DNA of 64,000 nt. It comes from Osmia lignaria lignaria (Eukaryota; Arthropoda; Insecta; Hymenoptera; Megachilidae). The stretch is from contig NC_135038.1 of the NCBI RefSeq assembly GCF_051020975.1, positions 3,780,001 through 3,844,000 on the forward strand, in the 5' to 3' direction. Each line of letters opens with the position of its first letter. The stretch's first letter is position 1. The position numbers were made by a program, and so were the translations under genes. This document shows, one piece after another, positions 55,306-64,000 of this stretch. The notes beneath the pieces are model-generated. The model saw only the letters and a program-made list of their open reading frames with translations, had not been told where the DNA came from and searched no databases.

Positions 55306-55610
55306 TTAATACACTGTTGAAAATTTCATCAAATACTTTTATTTTTAATAAACTGTAGATAGATAGTTTATTTTGGTACTCTGAAAAAGAGTTGGTACTC
55401 TGATTTCGCTTTAAAAGAGTTTTATCTGTTGTTTTCACAATATTTTGTTATACATAATTTTAAGTTCCTAATAAGAGTATGTATAATTAAATGAGTAAAC
55501 GAATTAGACTCTTATGGAATTGCAAATATTACATTTGTATAGGTGACATGGCAGTTGTATATTAACACGTGGGTGTCATAGCTGGCCAGTACCACAAATT
55601 TAATATAAAG

Positions 55611-55773
55611 CAGACTCTCGTTATATTACCGCGGACAGGGTTGTAGGGGTGGACATAAAAATGTATCATGTTAGTAGGCTATGATGGTGGAAGAGTGGTA
55701 CTACATAGTATCATGTTTGAAAATCTGTATGAAGGACAAATCGCTCACCTGGCAATATGACGAGAGTCTACTG
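55611..55773. mobile_element. TA MITE family B copy (inverted)
   Basis: CAGACTCTCGTTATATTACC at the left and ATATGACGAGAGTCTACTG at the right, followed by TA. The left tip has lost a few bases. Interior matches 60015-60167. Confidence 0.8.
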
Positions 55774-55775
55774 TA

Positions 55776-56298
55776 ATTGAGTACTTGAAAGAAATACAGT
55801 AAAACATTTTCAGTAGCATCGATATAGTTGAAAACTTGCAAGTTGAATAATTGAATTATAATTATGATTATAATTTTCACTGCGACATCCAACGAATTAC
55901 CGAACTCCTTTTAAATTTCTTCGACAAAACTTCAATTTTCCATTAAACTGCACGTAGAATTATTTGTTATTATTCTATTTTTGACACACAAAAAAGTATT
56001 GTAGTGCTAACTATATTCTGTTTAATAAATAAAAAAAAAACCAAAGCAATTTTCAAGAGATTTTTCTAACTTTTTATTTCGAAATACTAAACGCAAGAAA
56101 TATTTGAACAAGTGATAAATTAAGAGTTCAGAGAACTCTCACGTTTTATAATAAATAATTTAAAAACATGAAAGGAGAATAAAATTAATTTTTCAAAATT
56201 GCATTAATTTGTTACTAATTTGTGTCATTTCAGGAGTATGATGAAAATGCAAAAATAATCTTTAGCATTTTATATTTAGGTACCTATTTTACATTAAC
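55776..56298. other. Spacer, no gene
   Basis: AT-rich with no supported feature. A TTTCAG/GTACC pair around 56228-56280 resembles a short exon, but is in very low-complexity context. Confidence 0.4.
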
Positions 56299-57038
56299 AA
56301 GGATAACTACCCAAGTGTTACACTCACTTATTAATGAAACTTTGCCAGCTTGTAGAGCTCGTCGAGCTGAACACGCCTATACCCCTTCTGGGGGCAGACG
56401 GCTAATTGTTTAAAAGATATTAACAATTACAGTTAGTTACTCCTTACATTCTGAAGTATGACAAACTTACACATACAATTCGCAATCTAGAGATCCACGG
56501 TTCCAATCCTTGGTTCCCAACATTTTTTTCTTTTCTTTTAATGATAATTTCTCTCTTTTTGAATAACTATTACATAAAAATTATCATTATATATAAAAAT
56601 AAAAAAAAAAAACGGGAACCCAGGATTTGAACCGAGGACCTTTAGATTACGAGTCATGTGTTTAACCACGGAGCAGATCCGTGACTTGGAAGTTGAAGGT
56701 CCACGGTTCAAATCCTTGGTTCCCAAAAAAATTTTTTTTTTTATGATAATTTTTATGTAATAGTTGTTCAAAAAGGGACAAATTATTATTAAAAAAAAAA
56801 AAAAAAAAAAAATGTTGGGAACCAAGGATTTGAACCGTAGATCTCTAGATTGCGAATTGTATGTGTGAGTTTGTCATACTTCAGAATGTAAGGAGTAACT
56901 AACTGTAATTGTTAATATCTTTTAAACAATTAGCCGTCTGCCCACAAAACGAGGTATAGGCGTGTTCAGCTCGACGAGCTCTACAAGCTGGCAAAGTTTC
57001 ATTAATAAGTGAGTGTAACACTTGGGTAGTTCCCCTTA
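56299..57038. repeat. Nested palindrome containing four tRNA-like T-arm sequences
   Basis: The outer arms (56299-56527 and about 56808-57038) are inverted, with GGATAACTACCCAAGTGT and its mirror at the tips. An inner inverted pair (about 56538-56610 and 56728-56800) surrounds a central tRNA-like unit. Box B-like motifs lie at 56499-56509 (+), 56624-56634 (-), 56705-56715 (+) and 56826-56836 (-), each beside an A or T run. No target duplication identified. Confidence 0.85.
56611..56690 (-). ncRNA. tRNA-Thr-like pseudogene
   Basis: Read on the minus strand: CTGCTCCGTGGTTAAACAC resembles box A and the D arm, GACTCGTAATC would be an anticodon arm with CGT, and GGTCCTCGGTTCAAATCCTG is a near-normal T arm (4 of 5 stem pairs allowing GU). 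A T run follows (from 56612 down). The acceptor stem does not pair well, so a working tRNA is unlikely. Confidence 0.55.
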
Positions 57039-57192
57039 TAAGTACAATTTACGTTGTTTTAATGTTAGATTAATATTAAAAATTGTTGATAATATTAGAA
57101 ATAATTGAATATCCAAATAAACCTTTTATGTGTTTTACCTGATTTTGTAAAAATGAAATTCGAGAAACAAAAGAGTGCTCCGTCATTGAATA

Positions 57193-57375
57193 CAGTAGAC
57201 TTTTGTTATATTGTGAGCGATTGGTCCTTTACATGGATTTTCAAGCATACTAGTGGCACTCTTCTACCATTATAGTCCGCTTTTATTTCTCTCTTCCCCT
57301 CGAACTGAAAATTTGGAAGCTCGAAAAATTTTCCGCTTCTACAGCTTCGTTCACGGCAATATAAAGAGTCTACTG
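57193..57375. mobile_element. TA MITE family B, complete copy
   Basis: CAGTAGACTTTTGTTATATTG to ATATAAAGAGTCTACTG, with TA at 57191-57192 and 57376-57377. Best-preserved boundaries of a family whose consensus tip is CAGTAGACTCTCGTTATATT, a pogo-like terminus. Confidence 0.85.
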
Positions 57376-57377
57376 TA

Positions 57378-58666
57378 TTTTGTACAGGATGAAGAAGATT
57401 TTTTTTTAAATCCATTCTCATTCCATTTTTTTTTCCACTGAAATGCCACCATTAAAACTAAGAATTAATTCTAATTAATATTTACATTGTATAAATGTCA
57501 CAAGTAATTACAATTTAATTCGTTACATTTCATTTCGAACCCACTTCCAATTTTCCTTAGAAAATCGGGAAAACGGGGCAGTTTTATTGATAGTCAATCA
57601 AGGAATAAATATTTCATCGTTCAATAATGATGCGGACGATAACTTAAACGAGAATCGGTAGCGCACGATTAGTTTATTATTCTTTTATAAGAGGAAATGA
57701 GGTTCTCGCAACCTTCGTTTCCTATCTCCGTTCGATCACTGATTTATTAGCTATTCATTATTCTTTTAATTACACGCGGATGGCATTTTTTTTTTTTTTC
57801 ACGCTAATGACTGAATGCGCTTTTGCATATTTACAATGTTTTTCCCCTCTTTTCCTTCTTCTACATTGTCAATCCTTTTCCCGTTCACGGTTACACACGC
57901 AACGATTAATTTCCAACGAAATTATCTCATTTCTTTAGCGACACCGAATGTTGATATGCTGCCATGTTTTATTATTCGATTGCAATCAATCGTGTCCCGT
58001 ACGTGTCTCGAAAGGCAGCCGAGGCTTTGTTTTTATTCCGAATGTACGTTGCAATCGGTTTCAATAATACAATACACCTCTGCTACATGTATTTAAACGA
58101 GCTCATTAATAAGCACTTTGAAAACATACATTTTTCAACGTTTCAACGAATATTATTTCATTATCTCATCATGTCGAACAATCCTTTCCATTTCCTTCCT
58201 TTTTCATATTTGTTTAACAACTAAAACAACCAACGACGAACGCGTAAATTGTTCAATCACCTCTTTTGAAATTATAAATAATATTTTATCCGTCGTACCA
58301 TTTAAATAATTTCGGTTAAAAAGATGTTTAATATTTCGCAATTAATTTATTCTTTGTTAAAATAAAACCGTGTATACGGTTTAATAAAATATTGAGCATC
58401 AAATTATGCTATTTGGAAAAATTGATAAATCTTAAAATTAATACTTATTGGAAGTTTCGAGAAGAATTTAGTTTTACAGAAAATAGGAAAAATATAATCA
58501 GTGAAATCTCTGAAACTTTATTAGGACAATAAAGGGTTAAAAGAATCAATATTATTAAAGATTACAATTTTTTAACGCTATTTTATTTGCAAATTCAATA
58601 TATGCAAAATAAAAATTGAATTACTTATTGTTAGCTAGAGAAACAAAGATTCAGAAATTGGATTAC
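57378..58666. other. Spacer, no supported gene
   Basis: No domain or splice-supported exon. Three overlapping plus-strand frames at 57815-58309 are not convincing. The stretch 57560-58100 is less repetitive than its surroundings and could hold regulatory DNA of the neighbouring gene. Confidence 0.4.
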
Positions 58667-58855
58667 AAGTATATAATTTACTTTGTTGTTTGTACTTTCC
58701 AATTGTATAATAAATTTTGTAATACTTCATGATTAAAAATCGTATAATTTTACTTCTAAACCACTTTTCATATTAATAGGTAAAAATTCAGAATTTCAGT
58801 ATTCTTGCTTCCCCTATATCACCATTTTAGGGAAGCCTGATTTGATCGTGAGTGC
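58667..58855. mobile_element. Repeat family C, copy 3
   Basis: Shares TTTACTTTGTTGTTTG, AATCGTATAATTTTACTTCTAA, CCCTATATCACCATTTTAGG and the end GAAGCCTGATTTGATCG with copy 1. Confidence 0.6.
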
Positions 58856-59690
58856 ACATACATAAAAAGTATAGAAACTGTTATTTGCAATTTATAGCAC
58901 TTGTGAAACGTAAAACAATTTTTAATCAATGAAATTTTCCCATTTGTTTTAAAATCAATATTGATTTCTGCCCCGTTGTGTTCTATATCCCCTTTTATGA
59001 ATAATTATATTTATATAGGTAAACATGATAGTGTTTTATGCGTTCAATTATTTTTTTCATCTATGTTCAACATATACTATGCGTTAAAAATTTGAGACCA
59101 CCTAATTTTTCTATTGTACTATACGTATACTATACAATTTAACAAAAAGGAATCCTAGAATATCTTATTTCTGTCCATATTAAAAATATTTTAATTAAAT
59201 TTTTACAATCACTTACCAATGAGAAGAAAACAAGAAAATTTTGATTGCGAGTACAAGTAATATTAAATACATTAATAATATGAAAAGCTAAATTTTAAAA
59301 ATGAAATGTTTATAATATGTTTAAGAACTCTTATTATATCGTTCTATATCGCAGGTGTCAAAGTTAATCACTTTATGATTGAGCCATATGGTCGTATCAG
59401 GTATCTAATGTTAACACCTTACTGACCGGAAGCCTATTTTAATGGACTTTTTAATACTAACGGTTACTAATTAAAGGAACCGAATATAAGCCTCTGGTCG
59501 TTAATAATTCATCTGCAATTCAAAGGACGTAATAAAATCTATGTATGTTATAATTACCCAGATAATGAGAATACGGATCAAGCTTTTAAATTTTTAGTTA
59601 TTATTCGATCATAACACGATAATACTTATCCATTTCAACTACTAATGTAGATAAGATGTTTATATGTATATAAATATGTGTTGAACGCAG
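58856..59690. other. Spacer, no gene
   Basis: AT-rich with no recognised feature. Confidence 0.4.
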
Positions 59691-59694
59691 TTAA

Positions 59695-59893
59695 TCCTCA
59701 GGTGGCGGACCATGAAGAGAGCCCCTATTTTAATTTAATTTTCTAATTTATATTACTATCATTTTCTAAATTTTACACTGTTCCTTTAAAAATGATTCTT
59801 GTTTAAAGATTATACATGTAACCTTAGGTCAATAGCCTTGCATATGTTTTGTAAGTTCGGGTCGCGATTAACCCAGGCTCCACTGTTCAAAGA
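59695..59893. mobile_element. TTAA MITE family P, copy 5
   Basis: TCCTCAGGTGGCGGACCATG to GCTCCACTGTTCAAAGA, TTAA at 59691-59694 and a decayed TTAG at 59894-59897. Interior as in copy 1. Confidence 0.75.
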
Positions 59894-60014
59894 TTAGAGT
59901 TGATTTTATTTGTCAAAAATAAACTGAAATCTTATGTTAATCTTATAATTAATTAATTAAAAAACTGCAATAGTACTTCTTGGTTGCACTGTCACAAGTG
60001 AAAATTATGATAAA

Positions 60015-60167
60015 CACTCGTTATATTGACGTGGACGGGGTGTAGGGGCAGAAAATGTTTCAAGCTTTCAATTAGAGTAGGAAAGGGATATAAAAGTGGC
60101 ACTAATATGCTTGAAAATCCATGTGAAGGTCAAGCCGCTCGTGGGGCAATATAACGAGAGTCTACTG
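60015..60167. mobile_element. TA MITE family B copy (inverted)
   Basis: CACTCGTTATATTGACGTGG to ATAACGAGAGTCTACTG, followed by TA. Left tip decayed. Confidence 0.75.
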
Positions 60168-60239
60168 TAGTAAAATAGATCTTCAACAACACAGTAGTTG
60201 TAACTTATTTTAAATATTTGACTCACTCTCTATAAGTAA

Positions 60240-60706
60240 CCCTTTCGCTACGGTTGTTTCTACCTGAAACCCTATTCGTACGTTTTCATGTTAACACTTT
60301 GCTGTCAGATAACGTAGTACTACGTCTTTTCAAAAATAAAAGCTGAGAGCTGGTGACGTAATGGTAGCTCTTTTCAAAAGTAAAACCTGAGGGCGGTTAA
60401 CGTAGTAATGCGTCTTTTCAAAGTAATAGCTTAAAGCTGGTGACGTAGTAATACGTCTTTTCAAAAGTAACAGCTGAAAACAGTTGACGTAGTAATACGT
60501 TTCTTTAAAATTTCTCAATTTTTTTTCCAAAAAAGTTCCCGCTCTCAGTTAATTTCTCCTGCTAATAAAGTGTTAAATTATTAATAATTATTTATATAAT
60601 ATTTGATTTCCAATAAGAAATTTTTCTGTTGTCATATCACATACTTGTTATCTTGAAATGTAAACACTCCATTCGATGATTATAGTATCTCACAATAGCG
60701 AAAGGG
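60240..60706. mobile_element. piggyBac-like MITE carrying a minisatellite
   Basis: CCCTTTCGCTACGG and ATAGCGAAAGGG form the ends, the same type as 39753-40027. The flanks GTAA and TGAA are degenerate forms of TTAA. The interior includes about four tandem units of ~58 bp (60305-60505). Confidence 0.7.
60305..60505 (+). repeat. ~58-bp minisatellite
   Basis: Four units built on GACGTAGTAATACGTCTTTTC then AAAAGTAA.AGCTGAAAGC. Each contains ACGTAGTAATACGT, a small palindrome. The units explain an open minus-strand frame here. Confidence 0.85.
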
Positions 60707-60709
60707 TGA

Positions 60710-61216
60710 AAATGGGTGAGATTTGCTTAAATTTAAATTAAAAAACATCAAATATATACTTACGGTGTACAGAGCCGATCGACTGTTTCGATCAAACTTA
60801 ACGAAAAATGATTACCGTCAAGCAAATGATTATCTATCTACTGTACTACGATTTACGGATTCATTCACGTTTGCGTGTTTCCAGGCATTCACAACGAAAT
60901 CCCTATTTAGAGCGTGCATTAATTACCAGTGGTGTGCATAAAGCGCCTACCAGTCGAAGCGATTGCAAGCGATTACAGCTGGCCCATTGAAATTGACATT
61001 TTTCGAAGCATAAAGATTGCGCGTCTCCCTTTTATTATTCTCTGTGTTTATATACACGCACGAAATAGTAATGAATTAAAAAAAAAAAAAAAAAAAGAGA
61101 GAGAAAAATATCATTGACTTTTACATGATAACGATTGATCCTTTTGACGTTCTGGAGTCAATCTTTCCAAATCTGGTATTTAATTTGTTGCGGGGGATTT
61201 ATTTGCCACGAGTACA
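60710..61216. other. Spacer, no gene
   Basis: Small frames at 60723-61117 lack support. Poly-A tract at about 61079-61096. Confidence 0.4.
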
Positions 61217-61220
61217 TTAA

Positions 61221-61659
61221 CCCTTTCGACCCAAGTATTTTCCATTTGAATTTAACTGCCTAAATGAAGATTATTCAGTACGTTGTTATGTTGTTTATGG
61301 TCAATAATTGCCAATCAAAGATGGTATTATGCGTAGAAATTAATTCGATGCTTTTTCTTTATTTTAATTGAAGATTTATTTTTTTTTAATTATAGTAATT
61401 TCAATTATTAAAATTATTATTATCGTTATCACATTTTCGCGCTACTTTTCAATTTCATGGAAGCGCGGGAAAATATTCAAATGTAAAATAGTGATTTAAA
61501 AAAAGTAATACTAAAGGCACTGAATTAATTTCTACAGCTAATATACATATAGTCAAATAAAGTAAAAAGAAAAAATATAATGCACATATGTAACACATTG
61601 TCTCACAGAGGGTCAGAAACATTCAGTGGGACGTATGTGTCCTACCGGGATCGAAAGGA
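61221..61659. mobile_element. piggyBac-like MITE, CCCTTTCGACCC type
   Basis: CCCTTTCGACCCAAG and GGGATCGAAAGGA are inverted, with TTAA at 61217-61220 and 61660-61663. AT-rich non-coding interior. Confidence 0.75.
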
Positions 61660-62098
61660 TTAATCCTTGGACGAATTTTGTTTATTAACGGTGGAGTAAT
61701 CTTCTCCTTTTGAATTAAAAATGTTTATTAGATTATTAAAAATTTGTAACGTGAGCAAATTTTCTATCTGCATTACGCAATGACGGTGGGTTTAGCGTTT
61801 TAGAGCAGTATATCCATAACGAAAGAGTTAACTTGCTTAACTTGTTATTATTGAGTTACCCTGAAAGTTTTTGCCAATTTCTCATAGGTTGCATGGAAAG
61901 ATTTATGATACAATCTAAATGGTGATATTCTATCCTGTATTTAACATGAAGATTCTGGTTATAATGGAATCCACTTTTAACATTTGAACCTTTTCTTTCA
62001 TAAAGAAACAACAGAGAGGACGATTAAAGAATAGTTTATTATATTTAAAAGTGGAAATCTTTATCTTCATAACCCTTAGGTACATCATTTATTATTAA

Positions 62099-62492
62099 CC
62101 CCTCGGACGGCGGACCATGGAGAAAGTCCCAATTCTAATTTAATTTTGTATTTCATACTATTAGGTGTACAAATTAATTCGGTGCCTTTAGTATTACGCC
62201 TTCTTAATTAATATTTTTAATTTGAATATTTTCTCGCGGTTTTGGACATTTGAAAAGTGGTAAGACGACATAATAACAATAAAGATCATTTCAATAATTG
62301 GAATTACTATAGCTATTTAAAAATGGCACCGAATTAATTTGTACACCTAATATTTTCATTTTCCAAATTTCACACTCTTTCAATATATAAAACTCTTTTG
62401 TTTAAAAATCATACAGTCAACATTAGATTATTATTCTTGCATATGTTTTGTAAGTTGGGGTATCGATTGACCCAGATTCCACTGTTCAAGGG
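62099..62492. mobile_element. TTAA MITE family P, copy 6, with nested mariner-type MITE
   Basis: CCCCTCGGACGGCGGACCATG to GATTCCACTGTTCAAGGG, with TTAA at 62095-62098 and 62493-62496. The copy is longer than its sisters only because of the insertion at 62161-62350. Confidence 0.85.
62161..62350. mobile_element. mariner-type MITE, 190 bp
   Basis: TTAGGTGTACAAATTAATTC and its mirror form the two ends, with TA at 62159-62160 and 62351-62352. Non-coding. It splits family P copy 6, so it is the younger insertion. Confidence 0.9.
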
Positions 62493-62496
62493 TTAA

Positions 62497-62873
62497 TCAT
62501 AATTTAATCAAAGTTATGACTGAGAATAATAATCCTATTATATAATACGTAAATAAATAGAAAATTAGTATCAATCAGCATTTAATTAAGATTAATTATG
62601 CAAATTGAAATGCTCTTAGAATTTCATATAATTTAAAAAGGAACAAAAAACTGATGAACTTTACAATCAGCTGAGATTCTCTGTTCAAATGAAGTTTTAT
62701 TTTTAAAAAATATAGTAATGAAATATCCAATATTTTGTTACACAAATCGGCAAAAACTTTCCAGGTACTAAAACACGAACGAGCGAAAGCAATAATTTTG
62801 CAAAGACAAGAAAAACGATGGTTCGCTAAGGAAATCTCGTGTTAATCGTCCTTGTTCCAAATATCATTTTCAG
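62497..62873. other. Spacer, no gene
   Basis: AT-rich. The last bases form a possible splice acceptor. Confidence 0.4.
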
Positions 62874-62945
62874 CAGATTCTCATGCACGGGTAAACACAG
62901 ATAGAAGCAAGAGAGAAGCAAACACAGGCTTAGGTTTGTGTACAG
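62874..62945 (+). other. Candidate 72-bp internal exon
   Basis: Preceded by TTCCAAATATCATTTTCAG and followed by TACAG|GTAAGG, both good splice signals. Only one frame is open (DSHARVNTDRSKREANTGLG...), with 24 codons. It could be a coding or non-coding exon of a plus-strand transcript. There is no homology evidence, and such pairs arise by chance. Confidence 0.3.
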
Positions 62946-63249
62946 GTAAGGATAATGGGACACTAACTTGTGGATTGAAGGGTCTTTGCATTCTCAGAGC
63001 CTCCGGCAGCCCCCCGGCCTGTGAAAATACGACCAGGGACGGCGGCGGTAGATGATTCGGCACATATGCAGAATTATCCATCTAGAACAGATATAATCGA
63101 CGTGTTCCATTTCTCTCTCTCGATCATCTTCATCCTTGGACACTTGCCACGCGAATTTACTCGCGATACCGAATCTAACCCACTCGTAAACGTGGCGAAA
63201 GAAAGTTGTTAAAAAAAGAAATCGAACCGTGTCTATCAGAAGTGGCTAT

Positions 63250-63651
63250 AGCGCAGAGCTTCCCAAACTTTGACGAGTCGAGATCCACTATCGAAAACGG
63301 ATACTTTTTAAGATCCACTTGCCGATAAAAATTAACGCATTCGCTGCCACGCAACTCGATACCGTCAGTCGCTGAAGATGATAATCACTATTGGACTTAA
63401 TTAACCGAATTAACCATCGGACAACGGACCATGGAGAAAGACCCAATTTTAATTTACCTTCGTATTTCGTATTATTTTACACGGATTGCTTGAAATTTAA
63501 AAATTCCACACTGTTTCCACTTTTAACAATTAGAGCTTCAATATATGTGACAACAAATATCTATTTTCATTTCGGCAATCAACGCGTTAATATTTAACGC
63601 GACCCAACCGTCGCGTCGATCGGAAACCGCATTTTGGGAATCTCCGCTCTA
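63250..63651. mobile_element. hAT-type MITE with near-perfect 8-bp TSD
   Basis: AGCGCAGAGCTTCCCAAAC at the left and TTTTGGGAATCTCCGCTCTA at the right are inverted. GTGGCTAT (63242-63249) and GTGCCTAT (63652-63659) match at 7 of 8. A family P copy is nested inside. Confidence 0.75.
63414..63586. mobile_element. TTAA MITE family P, copy 7, degraded
   Basis: CCATCGGACAACGGACCATG at the left, TTAA at 63410-63413 and 63587-63590. The right end is poorly kept. It lies inside the hAT-type MITE at 63250-63651. Confidence 0.6.
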
Positions 63652-63659
63652 GTGCCTAT

Positions 63660-64000
63660 CGGTCACAGGTGTGAACACTGTTTACATCAAATCAAATATC
63701 TCTGCTAGACGAGTAGAAGATGTTTAAGGTGCAATGTTAAATCGAATGTTAGTTTTGAACATGGAAGTTGATAACTTGTAATAAAATATACGTCGTAGTC
63801 AATTTAGAAACATTCTTATTTTCTTGAAAATAATGGCTAATAAGATTTTTATCAACTTATACTCCTTTGCTCGCCTACCAGAAATATATTCACCGTAATT
63901 TGCCCAGGTTTCATTGAAATCATTGAATGAAAATCAAGAAGAGTAATGTCTGAGATGTGTATCTTCATTAGCTTATATTCACATTATTTCAACGATATCT
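63660..64000. other. Spacer, no gene
   Basis: Nothing recognised. Confidence 0.4.

Noticed and set aside
56611..56690. Functional tRNA-Thr
   Set aside because: Acceptor stem unpaired; lies in a repeat palindrome.
60330..60530. 66-codon minus-strand frame
   Set aside because: Product of the ~58-bp tandem units.

Overview
The window is AT-rich, intron- and transposon-dominated eukaryotic DNA, most likely from an insect. Transib, mariner, pogo, piggyBac-like, hAT, Ty3/gypsy and Polinton-type sequences occur together with strong GT-AG splice sites and long non-coding stretches. A hymenopteran (ant or bee) would fit the repeat mix, but nothing read here proves it. There are no bacterial operons, rRNAs, CRISPR arrays or intact tRNA genes.

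Left third (1-23 kb). A degraded Polinton/Maverick-type integrase tail lies at 3.0-4.0 kb. It is followed by a three-deep nest of DNA transposons (5.1-6.8 kb), a foldback repeat (7.6-8.5 kb) and a long-TIR MITE split by a solo LTR (8.7-10.0 kb). The 5' half of a minus-strand Ty3/gypsy element (13.8-16.1 kb) is interrupted by a 974-bp foldback element. The best single object is a complete 3,346-bp Transib element (16,321-19,666). It has a 5-bp CGACG target duplication and both ends read CACAGTG, a 23-bp spacer, then a nonamer starting ACAAAA. It carries a RAG1-like transposase with all recognisable catalytic and zinc-binding positions, broken by one frameshift.

Middle third (21-41 kb). A 1.2-kb foldback is followed by an alternating array of three ~1.7-2.2-kb units (head-to-head, then tail-to-tail, 23.3-30.1 kb). 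Each unit carries its own later insertion: a solo LTR or a pogo-type MITE. Next comes an internally deleted gypsy element (about 31.6-35.5 kb) whose gag is split by a 553-bp mariner remnant. A two-exon Mutator-like transposase gene lacking its C-terminal half follows (35.5-36.8 kb). A 1.75-kb foldback (37.3-39.1 kb) has arms that each hold a tRNA-like Pol III promoter with a poly-T run.

Right third (41-64 kb). The only good host-gene exon is at 47,094-47,649 on the minus strand. It is GC-rich and encodes a Ser/Pro/Gly-rich region, probably of a developmental regulator, flanked by strong splice sites. The remaining sequence looks like long introns or intergenic DNA seeded with small MITE families: a TTAA-targeting family (seven copies), a TA-targeting pogo-type family (five copies) and a third family (three copies). 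It also holds a 0.7-kb minisatellite (53.6-54.3 kb), poly-G/hairpin tandem units (43.2-43.5 kb) and a palindrome built from tRNA-like pieces (56.3-57.0 kb). A weak plus-strand exon candidate lies at 62,874-62,945.

The elements do not form a pathway. What links them is insertion history: nesting, target-site duplications and mirrored arms give a readable relative chronology.
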